Assembly (NCBI RefSeq): GCF_003012775.1
Contig: NZ_PXYG01000002.1
Coordinates: 773,554-837,553 of the forward strand
From: Zobellella endophytica
Lineage (GTDB): Bacteria; Pseudomonadota; Gammaproteobacteria; Enterobacterales; Aeromonadaceae
Length of the DNA stretch: 64,000 bases
Direction: 5' to 3'
Shown: positions 50,369 to 63,222 of the stretch, one piece after another
Layout: each line of letters starts with the position of its first letter
Position numbering within the stretch: position 1 is the stretch's first letter
Translations under genes and position numbers: made by a program
The notes under the pieces: model-generated
What the model was told of the DNA's origin: nothing
Seen by the model: the letters and a program-made list of their open reading frames with translations, nothing else
Databases searched by the model: none

Positions 50369-50645
50369 CGCAAGGAGCGAGGAAGTCGGTCAGGAAGACG
50401 GGCTGCCAGGAAAGGCGAATGGAACCCCGCAGGACGCGGTAAAGGACACCTCCCGGGACGGAGAATGTCAGGCGAGTCAGGACGACGCGCGCTCAGGATG
50501 AGCTGAGGGACACACCGAGGGATCGGGAAGAGGATGACCTTAAGGATTAAGGTGAAGTCAGGGATTGCAGGGAGCAATTTGGTTTACGGACTGAACCGTT
50601 AAGACGACCCAAAAGGGGGCGACATGATGTCGCCCCCTTTTTCTT
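50369..50645 (+). ncRNA. csrB: CsrB-family small RNA (CsrA-sequestering)
   Basis: A roughly 275-base non-coding RNA gene. I count 19 GGA motifs between 50373 and 50589, many as AGGA or GGGA within small hairpins, and an intrinsic terminator at 50615-50642. No open frame fits. This is the pattern of CsrB/CsrC/RsmZ RNAs, which sequester the translational regulator CsrA. Upstream lie UvrY- and IHF-like sites. CsrD, which targets such RNAs for RNase E in E. coli, is encoded at 18139-20052. Confidence 0.93.
50615..50642 (+). terminator. csrB terminator
   Basis: GGGGGCGACA / TGTCGCCCCC form a ten-pair stem with a TGA loop, followed by five T residues. Confidence 0.95.
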
Positions 50646-50689
50646 TGTGCCTAGAACGCCATATAGTTTAAAAATCAAGCTGCCAGGCG

Positions 50690-50870
50690 TGTGCGCCTTG
50701 CTGGTGGAACGCAGGCGGCCCGCCTGCCTTCGCGCGTAGCGCAAACCCTCGGACTCGGCTACCACACCACAGGTTTAAACAGACTCTAAGCAGAACAGGC
50801 ATCGCGGGTTGGGCTGTGCTTTTTTGCCCACCTCGGTGCCACCCTCATGCGGGCGGGCCGCCCGCCCCCC
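50690..50870. repeat. Two GC-rich near-perfect palindromes between csrB and the carboxypeptidase gene
   Basis: GCAGGCGG-C-CCGCCTGC (50711-50727) and GGGCGGGC-C-GCCCGCCC (50851-50867) are eight-pair dyads with one-base centres. They lie in a gene-free stretch (50646-50989). They could be extragenic palindromes or transcription ends; no T-tract fits the first one. Confidence 0.5.
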
Positions 50871-50989
50871 AAGAAACATCATGCTGGTCAACTTTTAAAC
50901 TGATCGGTGCTCTCGCGAGTGGCAAAGGATTCGGCCCCGGACTCGCCCGCCCGCAACCAGCGGTACGCCGGCTGCGGGCCGATATCGAT

Positions 50990-52222
50990 TCAGCTGCCGG
51001 AAAGTTTGACCACCAGGCAATCCATCCCCTGACGGGACAGCCGCTGGCAGGCATTTTTCGCCTGGTTTTCCTGCAGGCCGACCAGCCGGGCGCGGAACAG
51101 CTTGCGATCGCTGATCTCCACCTCGCTCACCGCTATCTGGGCCAGATCGACGTCATTGAGCCGCTTGGCGGCATCGGAGGCCCGATCCCGCGCCTGCTCC
51201 GGCACCCGGAACGAGCCTATCTGCACCGCCCAGCCGAGCTCTTCGGTGAGCGAGGGCCGCGGCAGGGCGGCCGGTGCCTGGGCCCGCTGCACCACCGCCG
51301 GGGCCCGGGTCTCCGGCGCCTGCCTGGCCACCTGGCGGACGGTATCGGTGCTGATCACCAGTTTGCTCGCCGGTGCGGCCGCCTCGGCCGACACCCTGGC
51401 TATCTGGCTGGCCCGGGTAAAGCTGCGGTCCAGCAGGGAGGCCATGTGGGTATCGCGGGACTGGGCGGTCTTGCCTCCCATCACCACGCCAATCACCCGC
51501 CGCTCACCTCGTTTGGCCGAGGTGGCCACGTTGAAGCCCGAGGCGCGGATGTAGCCGGTCTTCATGCCGTCCACCCCGGCATAATTGCGCACCATGCGGT
51601 TATGGCTGTTATAGGTCCGCCCCTTGTAGCTAAAGGACTGGGTGGAGAAATAATGATAATGCTGGGGAAAATCCTTCATCAGCCGCAGGGACAGGATAGC
51701 CAGATCCCGGGCGGTGGAAGTCTGCCGGCTGTCCGGCAGGCCGGAGGCGTTACGGAAGGTGGTGGCGGTCATCTTCATCGCCTTCGCCTTGTCGGTCATC
51801 ATGCGGGCAAAACCGCTCTCGGTGCCGCCCAACGCCTCGGCCACCACCGCCGCCACGTCGTTGGCGGAGCGCACGATCAGCGCAGGAATGGCGTCACGGA
51901 CCTTCAGCCGGTCTCCCGCCTTGAGCGAGAGGTTGGTCTGTGGCATGGAAGCGGCGTGGGCCGATACCGGCATGGCGGTATCCAGGGTCATCAGCCCCTG
52001 CTCCATGGCCTCGAACAGCATGTACAGGGTCATCATCTTGGTCAGCGAGGCGGGATAGCGGGTCGCATCCGCATTGGAGGCATGCAGCACCTCGCCGTTG
52101 TCCGCATCGATCACGATGGCCGCATAGCGCGGGTTGGCCTGGGCCGGGTTGAACAGGGAGAAAAGAAACAGCAGGGCCAGCAGCATGAACCCGCTTTTTC
52201 CGGCTTGTTGTACAGCAAACAT
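50990..52222 (-). CDS. PBP5-type D-alanyl-D-alanine carboxypeptidase with SPOR domain
   Basis: A 410-residue periplasmic enzyme: signal peptide (about 1-29, ending AQA), a peptidase S11 domain with SxxK at Ser59-Lys62 (SLTK), SxN at 119-121 and KTG at 221-223, then a linker and a C-terminal SPOR domain (about 333-408) that binds denuded septal glycan. It trims the fifth residue of peptidoglycan stems. The SPOR domain replaces the membrane-anchoring amphipathic helix of E. coli DacA, suggesting recruitment to the septum. A GGAGGAG site precedes the ATG. Confidence 0.93.
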   Translation of the reverse strand: MFAVQQAGKSGFMLLALLFLFSLFNPAQANPRYAAIVIDADNGEVLHASNADATRYPASLTKMMTLYMLFEAMEQGLMTLDTAMPVSAHAASMPQTNLSLKAGDRLKVRDAIPALIVRSANDVAAVVAEALGGTESGFARMMTDKAKAMKMTATTFRNASGLPDSRQTSTARDLAILSLRLMKDFPQHYHYFSTQSFSYKGRTYNSHNRMVRNYAGVDGMKTGYIRASGFNVATSAKRGERRVIGVVMGGKTAQSRDTHMASLLDRSFTRASQIARVSAEAAAPASKLVISTDTVRQVARQAPETRAPAVVQRAQAPAALPRPSLTEELGWAVQIGSFRVPEQARDRASDAAKRLNDVDLAQIAVSEVEISDRKLFRARLVGLQENQAKNACQRLSRQGMDCLVVKLSGS

Positions 52223-52461
52223 GGGACTCTCCTCCCAAAGGGTGAATAAAGCCGGCAGAAACTACGCGATTGCCCGAATTCTGTCCAGCCTTTCTCTACT
52301 GATCCGGCCGGCAGAACGAGGAGAGACACCTTCCCTGGCCGCCCTCCGGCATGCATTAACAGTACTCATATAACAAGCATATATGTCGGCGCAATCGCCA
52401 AGGGGCAAAAAGCCGTAAATATTTGTCTTCAAGGCACCTTCCGGTGCCTTGCCGACGGCAC

Positions 52462-56142
<3,681 letters not shown>

Positions 56143-56206
56143 TGGTGACTCCTGTTACTACCTGATTCCTGTAAGCGGCGTTCATGCTATCACAAAATAC
56201 AGCATT

Positions 56207-56222
56207 AGAAATCCAGCCATCT
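56207..56222. promoter_or_regulatory. Possible MetJ operator upstream of metH
   Basis: Two adjacent 8-mers, AGAAATCC and AGCCATCT, match the met box AGACGTCT at five and six of eight positions, 65 bases upstream of the metH start. Two adjacent boxes are the minimum MetJ site. Confidence 0.4.
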
Positions 56223-56392
56223 ATAAGGCCAGCCATGAATGGCGGCCTCGCGGCCTGCCGCTGCCAGCGGTTTTGCCGAACAACCACAGTTTTCACTAGA
56301 GAAAAACTGTTCAGTTAAGGCACACTATGCACAACCGGCGAAGACCGGCCAATCCAGCTTGCAAAAATACAATAATTATCGGAAGTGCCTGT

Positions 56393-57682
56393 ATGAGCGT
56401 CTATTATACCCTGTGTTTTTTGGCGGCCATGGCGATTACCATCGCCTTCGTCAATCAGTACATCATGAAAATACAAACCACCATCGCCATTACCTCCGGG
56501 GCCCTGGCGATTTCCATCCTGATGCTGATCCTCGGTAAAACCACCTGGCCCGAGTTGCAGCAGCACGCGGTCAGTACCATCGAAACCGTGGATTTCGGAC
56601 AATTCCTGTTGCAGGGGATCCTCGGCTTTCTGCTGTTTGCCGGCGGCCTGGGCATCAACCTCTCCGCCCTGCGCAGCCAGAAGTGGGAAATTACCGTCTT
56701 GGTACTGCTGGGGGTAGTTATTTCCACCCTGGTGGTCGCCGTCGGCCTCTGGCTGCTGGCTTTTGTGGCCGCCATTCCCCTGCCCTTTATCTATTGTCTG
56801 CTGTTCGGCGCCCTGATTTCGCCCACCGACCCCATCGCCGTCCTGGCGATCGTGAAAAAGCTGGGGGCCCCGGAGCAGATCGCCATCCAGATAGAAGGGG
56901 AATCCCTGTTCAACGACGGTATCGGCCTGGTGATTTTCCTGACCATCTTCGCCGTCGCCTTCAGCGGCAACGAGGCGACCTTCGGCTCGGTGATGACCCT
57001 GTTCACCCATGAAGCCATCGGCGGCATTATCTTCGGCGCCCTGTTGGGACTGATGTCCCATATCATGATCAGCGCCACCGACGACGGCTCCATGGAGCTG
57101 CTGATGACCCTGTGTGTGCCCACCGCCGGCTTCGCCCTGGCCAACCTGCTGGGCGTGTCCGGTGCGCTCGCCATGGTGGTGGCCGGTATCATGGTCGGCA
57201 ACTGGACCCGCCACAGCGGCTTTTCGGAGCAGAGCCAGAAATACCTGGATCACTTCTGGCATCTGCTGGACGAGTTCCTCAACGCCCTGCTGTTCCTGCT
57301 GATCGGCCTGGCCATGCTGCTGGTGGAGTTCCACTGGCAGGCCTGGATCCTGGTGCTGCTGTCCATTCCGTTGACCCTGGCCGGCCGCTTCGTCAGCGTG
57401 GCCCTGCCCTACCTGGGTTTTCGCCGCTTCCGTGCCTACAACAAGTATTCGGTACGGATCCTGACCTGGGGCGGGTTGCGCGGCGGGCTGTCCCTGGCGA
57501 TGGCGCTGTCGATCCCGGCCGGGGTCAAGCTGGGCAGCGATGGTCAGGTGGAGCTGCGGGATCTGATCCTGATGATGACCTATGCCATCGTCATCTTCTC
57601 GATCATCGTGCAGGGCATGAGCATCATCCCCATGATCAACAAGGCCAAGGCTGCGGAAAAGGCCGGTTTTCCCATCGAATAA
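56393..57682 (+). CDS. CPA1/NhaP-type sodium:proton antiporter
   Basis: A 429-residue membrane protein with about 12-13 helices. The ion-binding motif is visible as SPTDPIAVLAIVKKLGAP, followed by EGESLFNDGIGLV, both typical of NhaP. A conserved arginine lies in TWGGLRGGLSLAMALS. It lacks the long cytoplasmic tail of the E. coli YjcE type. I chose the ATG at 56393 over an in-frame ATG at 56327, which would add a poorly hydrophobic leader. It ends in a strong terminator. Confidence 0.9.
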   Translation: MSVYYTLCFLAAMAITIAFVNQYIMKIQTTIAITSGALAISILMLILGKTTWPELQQHAVSTIETVDFGQFLLQGILGFLLFAGGLGINLSALRSQKWEITVLVLLGVVISTLVVAVGLWLLAFVAAIPLPFIYCLLFGALISPTDPIAVLAIVKKLGAPEQIAIQIEGESLFNDGIGLVIFLTIFAVAFSGNEATFGSVMTLFTHEAIGGIIFGALLGLMSHIMISATDDGSMELLMTLCVPTAGFALANLLGVSGALAMVVAGIMVGNWTRHSGFSEQSQKYLDHFWHLLDEFLNALLFLLIGLAMLLVEFHWQAWILVLLSIPLTLAGRFVSVALPYLGFRRFRAYNKYSVRILTWGGLRGGLSLAMALSIPAGVKLGSDGQVELRDLILMMTYAIVIFSIIVQGMSIIPMINKAKAAEKAGFPIE

Positions 57683-57693
57683 GGGAACGACAA

Positions 57694-57716
57694 GGGGGCG
57701 CATCGCCCCCTTTCTT
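57694..57716 (+). terminator. Terminator of the antiporter gene
   Basis: GGGGGCG / CGCCCCC with a CAT loop, followed by TTTCTTT. It lies 11 bases after the antiporter stop and just before the metA stop on the other strand. Confidence 0.9.
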
Positions 57717-57718
57717 TG

Positions 57719-58672
57719 CTACTCTTCCCAGTCCCGGGTCAGGGTGTCGCCGGCGGCGCTGAGCGTACGCAGATCGTAAGGGGTCAGCTGGTAGACGTGG
57801 TAGTTGAGCCAGTTGGAAAACAACAGATGGCCATGGCTGCGCCAGGTGGCCCGGGGCCCGTTGTCGGGATTGTTGCCGGGGTAGTAATTCTCCGGCATCT
57901 TCGGCTCGATGCCGGCGGTCAGATCCCGCATGTATTCCTGATGCAGGGTGTCCGCGTCGTACTCCGGATGGCCGGTGACAAACACCTGCCGCCGATCCGG
58001 GCTCACCGCCAGGTAGACCCCCGCCCGTTCGGACGCCGCCAGGATCTTCAGATCCGTCTTTTCGCGGATCAGCTCCAACGGAAAGTCCGCATAGCGGGAA
58101 TGGGGTGCCAGAAACACATCGTCGAAGCCGCGTACCAGAGGCTCAAACTGCGCCAGGTTCTGGTGCTCGTAGACCCCGGACAGCTTTTCCAGCCGGGTCT
58201 GCTTGTCCAGCCCGTACAGAATTTTCAGCCCGGCCTGGGCCGCCCAGCACAGAAACAGGGTGGAGGTAACGTGGCTCTTGGCCCACGCCACGATTTGCTC
58301 GATCTTGTCCCAGTAGACCACGTCACAGAAATCGGTCAGCCCCAGGGGCGCGCCGGTGATGATCAGGCCGTCGTAGAACTCGTCCTTGACCTGGTCGAAG
58401 TCGTAGTAAAAATGCTCGAGATGGGACTGGGGCGTGTTCTTCGAGGGCCGGTCGTCGATGCGCAGCAAGTCCACCCCGATCTGCAGCGGCGAATTGGACA
58501 GCATGCGCAGCAGCTGGTTTTCGGTCTCTATCTTCTTCGGCATCAGGTTGAGCAGCAGCACCCGCATCGGACGGATATCCTGATTTACCGCACGGGTCTC
58601 CGTCATCACAAAGATATTTTCCTGAGACAGGACATTGGCCGCTGGCAGGCGATCCGGAATTCTGATGGGCAT
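57719..58672 (-). CDS. metA: Homoserine O-succinyltransferase
   Basis: A 317-residue MetA-type homoserine acyltransferase. The catalytic Cys142 lies in [11 protein letters not shown] and the His-Glu pair in VTGHPEYD. It makes O-succinyl- or O-acetylhomoserine in methionine synthesis; acyl specificity is not certain from sequence. I chose 58672, preceded by GGAG, with the conserved start [11 protein letters not shown]. It diverges from the cinA-like gene, with three met boxes in between. Confidence 0.95.
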   Translation of the reverse strand: MPIRIPDRLPAANVLSQENIFVMTETRAVNQDIRPMRVLLLNLMPKKIETENQLLRMLSNSPLQIGVDLLRIDDRPSKNTPQSHLEHFYYDFDQVKDEFYDGLIITGAPLGLTDFCDVVYWDKIEQIVAWAKSHVTSTLFLCWAAQAGLKILYGLDKQTRLEKLSGVYEHQNLAQFEPLVRGFDDVFLAPHSRYADFPLELIREKTDLKILAASERAGVYLAVSPDRRQVFVTGHPEYDADTLHQEYMRDLTAGIEPKMPENYYPGNNPDNGPRATWRSHGHLLFSNWLNYHVYQLTPYDLRTLSAAGDTLTRDWEE

Positions 58673-58700
58673 TTGCTTACTCCATGCACAGTATCGGTAA

Positions 58701-58724
58701 GAAAGTCTAGACATCTAGAAATCT
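58701..58724. promoter_or_regulatory. MetJ operator of metA (three tandem met boxes)
   Basis: GAAAGTCT, AGACATCT and AGAAATCT are contiguous 8-mers matching AGACGTCT at five, seven and six positions. They lie 29-52 bases upstream of the metA ATG, where MetJ would block transcription. Confidence 0.75.
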
Positions 58725-58814
58725 ACAACAAAGGCGCCGTCCTTGTCATCCCCGGCGTGGGCCACGGGCGGAAGTTGCGTTAGAATCGCCACAACGCACC
58801 CCAAGGATAACGCT

Positions 58815-59993
58815 ATGGAACCTGTAATTGAGCTGGTGAGTACCGGTGATGAAGTGCTGACCGGGCTGATTGTGGATACCAACGCCGGCTGGCTGTCGCA
58901 ACGCCTGCTGGAGCAGGGCTGGCAGGTTCGCCGCCGCTTTACCGTGGGCGACGACAGATCCGATCTGGTCGAGCTGTTCGAGCAGCGCAGCCACCTGGCC
59001 GATCTGGTGATCGTCAATGGCGGCCTGGGCCCGACCTCGGACGACATCAGCGCTGAGGCCATGGCCGCCGCCGCCGGCATTCCCCTGGAGCTGAACGAAC
59101 ACTGGCTGGCGGTAATGCAGGAAAAATACAGCAACCGCAACCGGCAGATGCCCCGGAGCAACGTCAAGCAGGCCATGCTGCCGCAGGGGGCCGAGCTGAT
59201 CGACAACCCGGTGGGCACCGCCTGCGGTTTTGCCGTCCGGCTCAACCGCGCCATTTTCATCTTTACACCGGGGGTCCCGTCCGAGCTGAAGACCATGATG
59301 GAGCAGGAAATCATTCCCCGCCTCGCCACCTGGTTCGGCCAGCGCGGCGCCAGCGAGGTACGGCGCTTCTTCCTGTTCGGCCTCTCCGAGTCAGGTTTGA
59401 GTGATCGCCTCGACAGCCAGGACTGGCCGGCCGGCATCACCCTGGGTTACCGGGCCAGCCTGCCCACCATCGAGGTGAAGCTGATCGCCGAGCAGGCCAG
59501 CCCCGAGGCCCTGGCCCAGGCCGAACGGCAGTTGCTGGCAGAAGTGGGCACTCACCTGCTGGCCCGCGATGAACTCGACTTCCGGCGCAGCCTGGGGCCT
59601 TTGCTCGACATGCAGCCGCTGACGGTGTTCGAAGAGGCCAGCGGCGGCCGGCTGACCGATACCATCAGCACCATCACCGCCGAATTCGAAGGTCACTACC
59701 TGAGCGGCTTGCCCGACGAAGCCCGGGATCTGGGCGAATGGCTGCAACGCTCGGCCCGGGGACCCGCCCTGGCCATAGGAGCGGAGGGGCCGCAGGGGGT
59801 GCCGGTGGCGCTGCTCACCGCCGAGCACTGCCAGGTACAGACCCTGAAGGTCCACTTTCGTGATCCCCTGGCCCGCCGCAAGCTGCTGGCGGTGGCGGCC
59901 CTGGACATGCTGCGCCGCCATCTCAGCCGTCAGCCGGTCATGGTGGATTACGATATTCTTCCGTGCAGCGAACGCCTGACCCTGCCCTGCTGA
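58815..59993 (+). CDS. CinA-like (YfaY-type) molybdopterin-fold protein
   Basis: A 392-residue protein with an N-terminal molybdopterin-binding/CinA domain (ELVSTGDEVLTGLIVDTNAGWLS, later NGGLGPTSDDIS and TPGVPSELKTM) and a divergent C-terminal half. The PncC-type nicotinamide mononucleotide deamidase motifs are not evident, which fits the E. coli YfaY subgroup. Its biochemical role is uncertain. An AAGGA site precedes the ATG at 58815. Confidence 0.85.
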   Translation: MEPVIELVSTGDEVLTGLIVDTNAGWLSQRLLEQGWQVRRRFTVGDDRSDLVELFEQRSHLADLVIVNGGLGPTSDDISAEAMAAAAGIPLELNEHWLAVMQEKYSNRNRQMPRSNVKQAMLPQGAELIDNPVGTACGFAVRLNRAIFIFTPGVPSELKTMMEQEIIPRLATWFGQRGASEVRRFFLFGLSESGLSDRLDSQDWPAGITLGYRASLPTIEVKLIAEQASPEALAQAERQLLAEVGTHLLARDELDFRRSLGPLLDMQPLTVFEEASGGRLTDTISTITAEFEGHYLSGLPDEARDLGEWLQRSARGPALAIGAEGPQGVPVALLTAEHCQVQTLKVHFRDPLARRKLLAVAALDMLRRHLSRQPVMVDYDILPCSERLTLPC

Positions 59994-59997
59994 GGAT

Positions 59998-60258
59998 TTA
60001 CGATTTCAACTGGGGCTGCAGCCTCAAGATCATGCCGGACAGCAACCGGATCAGCAGGGCCGCCAGCGGGGTGTGGAACAGCCAGGCTCCGGTGAGCAGG
60101 GCCAGTGGTACGGCGCCACAGAGCACGTCGGTCAGCCAATGGGCACGGACCACAGCCTCGGCATCGCCATCAACAGGACCAGAGGGATCAGCGGATAGAG
60201 CTGGCAGCGGGGAAAGCGATAGACGGCGAACAGCAGGAAGCTGGCCAGGCCGATGTTA
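59998..60258 (-). pseudogene. Remnant of a PAP2-family phosphatase
   Basis: On minus, one frame reads NIGLASFLLFAVYRFPRC and then stops; the next frame continues with RAHWLTDVLCGAVPLALLTG to a TAA at 59998. The second piece matches the third PAP2 motif (GAHWxTDVLxG) and following helices. The 5' two-thirds of the gene is absent and the two pieces are out of frame near 60140, so this is a truncated, frameshifted gene. Confidence 0.72.
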
Positions 60259-60292
60259 TATCAGAATCCACCGGTGATTTCAGGATGCAAAA

Positions 60293-60314
60293 AAGCCGGC
60301 CGCCAGGCCGGCTT
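60293..60314 (-). terminator. Terminator of the amidohydrolase gene
   Basis: On minus, AAGCCGGCC / GGCCGGCTT form a nine-pair stem with a four-base loop and a T run (complement of AAAAAA at 60289-60294), seven bases after the stop codon. Confidence 0.93.
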
Positions 60315-60320
60315 GCATGC

Positions 60321-61664
60321 TTAACGCAGGGTGGCCGCCAGGGCGCGCTGGCGGGCTTTCAACGCTTCCAGATCCAGCCCCTCGACAAGACCGTTGCTGA
60401 CCCGCCATTTGCCGGCCACCATCACCCGATCGGCCTGACGGGCACCGCACAACACCAGCGCCGCCAGGGGATCGCCGGCACCGGCGAACTGGATATCGTC
60501 CAGGGTAAACAGGGCCAGATCCGCCTGCTTGCCCACCGCCAGCTCGCCGATGTCCTCGCGGCCCAAGCAGGCCGCCGATCCTCGCGTGGCCCAATCCAGC
60601 ACCTTCTGGTGGGTGATACGGCGGGCACCGTAGCGCAGCCGCTGCAACAGCAGTGCCTGGCGCACTTCCATGATCATGTTGGAGCCATCGTTGGAGGCGG
60701 AGCCGTCCACGCCAATGCCGATGGGACAACCGGCGGCTTCCAGATCCAGGGTGGGGCACTGGCCCGACGCCAGCAGCATATTGGAGGAAGGACAGTGGGC
60801 GATGCCCACCCCGGCCCGGCCGAGGCGCCGGATTTCCTGCTCGTCAAAATGAATGCCGTGAGCCAGCCAGGCCCGGTTACTGAGCCAGCCGACCGACTCC
60901 AGATAATCCACCGGTCGCATGCCGAACATCTTCAGGCAGAATTCGGTTTCGTCGTGGGTTTCCGCCAGGTGGGTGTGCAATTGTACATCGTACTGCTCCG
61001 CCAGCCTGGCCGAGGCCCGCATCAGCTCGCTGCTCACCGAGAACGGCGAGCAGGGAGCCAGCGCCACCCGGGCCATGGCACCGTCATCACTGTTATGGTA
61101 GCGGCGGATCAGCCGTTCGCTGTCGGCCAGAATGGTCTCTTCCGACTGCACCGTCGACTGGGGCGGCAGGCCGCCCTGCTCCTGGCCCAGGCTCATCGAG
61201 CCCCGGGTCAGATGGACCCGCACCCCCAGCTTCTCCGCCTGCGCGAGCTGGATATCGATAGCGTCTTCCAACCCGGCCGGAAACAGGTAGTGATGGTCAC
61301 TGGCGGTGGTACAGCCGGACAACAACAGCTCGGACAAGGCCAGTTGGGTAGAAACTTCCACCATTTCCGGGTGCAGCCTGGCCCAGACCGGGTACAGGGA
61401 CACCAGCCAGGAAAACAGCTCCTTGTTCAGGGCCTCCGGATGGGCCCGGGTCAGGGTCTGGTAGAAATGGTGGTGGGCATTCACCAGGCCGGGCAGCATT
61501 ACATGGCGGCGGGCATCGAATACCTCATCCACCGGTGTAGCGGGAGACTGGCCCGCGACCAGCAATTCGATAATACGGTCTCCCGCCACGACCAGGCCAC
61601 CGGCACAGGCCGGATCAAGGGTGGCAAGAGGCTGTTTTATCCAGAGTGTCTTGGGGTTTTGCAT
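60321..61664 (-). CDS. 8-oxoguanine deaminase-like amidohydrolase
   Basis: A 447-residue amidohydrolase-superfamily enzyme. The metal site is visible as LVNAHHHFYQTL, then HTHLAETHDE, AHGIHFDEQE and the catalytic Asp in GVDGSASNDGSN. It resembles the Pseudomonas 8-oxoguanine deaminase group more than AtzA/TrzN chlorohydrolases. The neighbouring purine permease supports a purine substrate. It lies 125 bases downstream of the permease, with a hairpin between them. Confidence 0.87.
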   Translation of the reverse strand: MQNPKTLWIKQPLATLDPACAGGLVVAGDRIIELLVAGQSPATPVDEVFDARRHVMLPGLVNAHHHFYQTLTRAHPEALNKELFSWLVSLYPVWARLHPEMVEVSTQLALSELLLSGCTTASDHHYLFPAGLEDAIDIQLAQAEKLGVRVHLTRGSMSLGQEQGGLPPQSTVQSEETILADSERLIRRYHNSDDGAMARVALAPCSPFSVSSELMRASARLAEQYDVQLHTHLAETHDETEFCLKMFGMRPVDYLESVGWLSNRAWLAHGIHFDEQEIRRLGRAGVGIAHCPSSNMLLASGQCPTLDLEAAGCPIGIGVDGSASNDGSNMIMEVRQALLLQRLRYGARRITHQKVLDWATRGSAACLGREDIGELAVGKQADLALFTLDDIQFAGAGDPLAALVLCGARQADRVMVAGKWRVSNGLVEGLDLEALKARQRALAATLR

Positions 61665-61717
61665 CAGACTTTCGACTCCATTGAAAAATGAAAGTTGGCA
61701 TCCCCCGGATGTAGAAA

Positions 61718-61752
61718 CCCCTGACGTACAATCCGGGAAGGTACGCCAGGGG
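61718..61752 (-). terminator. Large hairpin between permease and deaminase genes
   Basis: CCCCTGACGTAC and GTACGCCAGGGG form a 12-position stem with one G-U pair around an 11-base loop. On minus it is followed only by TTTCT, so it may partly terminate or stabilise the message within the two-gene unit. Confidence 0.55.
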
Positions 61753-61788
61753 ATTGAGCCAATTCAGGCTGCAATACGACAGTGAGTC

Positions 61789-63222
61789 TTAACTCATCTC
61801 ACCTAATTTTTTTTTAGTCATCTCGACGCCTTCTTCCGTGGCAACAGCATCGGCGACTTCCTCTTCCTCCACCTTTTGTTCCGGCAACACCAGGCTCAAG
61901 AGGATGGCAGAGATGGCGCCCATAGCAACCGGTGAACTCAGAATGTTGGCGACGGTCTTCGGTAGCTCCTGCAGTACATCCGGCACGGTAGATACGCCGA
62001 TACCCAGGCCGACCGAGATGGCCACAATCATCATGTTGCGACGATCCAGATGAGCATGAGACAGCACCCGGATCCCGGCAACCGCAACGGTGCCAAACAT
62101 GATCAGGGTGGCGCCGCCCAGCACCGGTTTGGGCATCTGCTGCAGCACGCCGCCGATGATGGGGAACAGCCCCATGATAAAGAGGATGGCGGCGATATAG
62201 ATGCCCACGAAGCGGCTGGCGACGCCGGTCAGGGCGATAACACCGTTATTCTGGCTGAAGGTGGTGGAGGGCATGCTGTTGAAGGTGGCCGCAATCATGG
62301 AGTTGAAACCGTCGGCCAGTACACCGCCGCGGATACGATTCAGATAGACGGGCCCCTTCACCGGCTCTTTCGAAATAGTGGAGTTGGCGGTCAGATCACC
62401 GGTGGTCTCCATGGCGCTGACACAGAACAGGATGGCCAGCGGGATAAAGGCAGCCAGATCAAACTGGAAGCCGAACTTGAAGGGCACGGGAATGGACATC
62501 AGCGGCAGGCTGCCCAGGTGGGAAAAATCCAGGCGTCCCATAAAAAAAGCCGCCAGCATGCCCAGGGCCAGACCAATCACCACCGCGGCCAGGCGAATCA
62601 TCGGGTTTTTAGAGCGGTTGAGCAGGATCACGCTGACCAGCACGATACCGGCCAGCAGCAGGTTATCCAGGGCACCGAAGTTTTCAGCACCGAAACCGCC
62701 ACCGATGTCGGTCATCGCTACCTTGATCAACGGAATACCGATCAGGATGATGATGGTACCGGTCACCACCGGCGTAATAACGCGCTGCAGTTTGTGGATA
62801 AAACGGCTCAGGAAGATCTCGACAAAAGCGGCGCAGAAGCTGACCCCGAAGATGGTCGCCAGTATGTCCTCCGGCGTACCGCCACGACTCTTGACGATCA
62901 TGCCGGCCGACAGCACCGCGGTCAGAAACGCAAAACTGGTACCCTGCAGGCACAACATGCCGGCACCGATGGGGCCGATACGACGACACTGGATAAAGGT
63001 TCCTACCCCCGACACCATCAGCGCCATACTGATCAGATAGGGAACATGTTCGCCCAAGCCGAGCACGCCACCCACGATCAGGGTGGGGGTAATCACCCCG
63101 ACCAGGCTTGCCAGCACATGCTGCAGGGCGGCGAAGGTCGAAGGCCAGAAGGCGGGCCTGTCGTGTAATGAATAAAGCAGATCGTGGTTCCGGCTTTGTT
63201 CTGTTCTAGTTTCCTGGGTCAT
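61789..63222 (-). CDS. NCS2-family xanthine/uric acid (purine) permease
   Basis: A 477-residue transporter with about 14 helices. Family motifs include ISMALMVSGVGTF, QGTSFAFLTAV, AMETTGDLTANS (the substrate-site Glu) and FNSMPSTTFSQNNGVIALTGVASR. It fits the XanP/XanQ/UacT branch of NCS2. The C-terminal tail is long and acidic/basic (KVEEEEVADAVATEEGVEM). The downstream deaminase gene suggests uptake of oxidised or free purines. Confidence 0.92.
   Translation of the reverse strand: MTQETRTEQSRNHDLLYSLHDRPAFWPSTFAALQHVLASLVGVITPTLIVGGVLGLGEHVPYLISMALMVSGVGTFIQCRRIGPIGAGMLCLQGTSFAFLTAVLSAGMIVKSRGGTPEDILATIFGVSFCAAFVEIFLSRFIHKLQRVITPVVTGTIIILIGIPLIKVAMTDIGGGFGAENFGALDNLLLAGIVLVSVILLNRSKNPMIRLAAVVIGLALGMLAAFFMGRLDFSHLGSLPLMSIPVPFKFGFQFDLAAFIPLAILFCVSAMETTGDLTANSTISKEPVKGPVYLNRIRGGVLADGFNSMIAATFNSMPSTTFSQNNGVIALTGVASRFVGIYIAAILFIMGLFPIIGGVLQQMPKPVLGGATLIMFGTVAVAGIRVLSHAHLDRRNMMIVAISVGLGIGVSTVPDVLQELPKTVANILSSPVAMGAISAILLSLVLPEQKVEEEEVADAVATEEGVEMTKKKLGEMS

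Noticed and set aside
56143..56392. Cobalamin riboswitch upstream of metH.
   Set aside because: No B12-box-like sequence or multi-stem architecture is seen on the metH strand; only short local hairpins are present.
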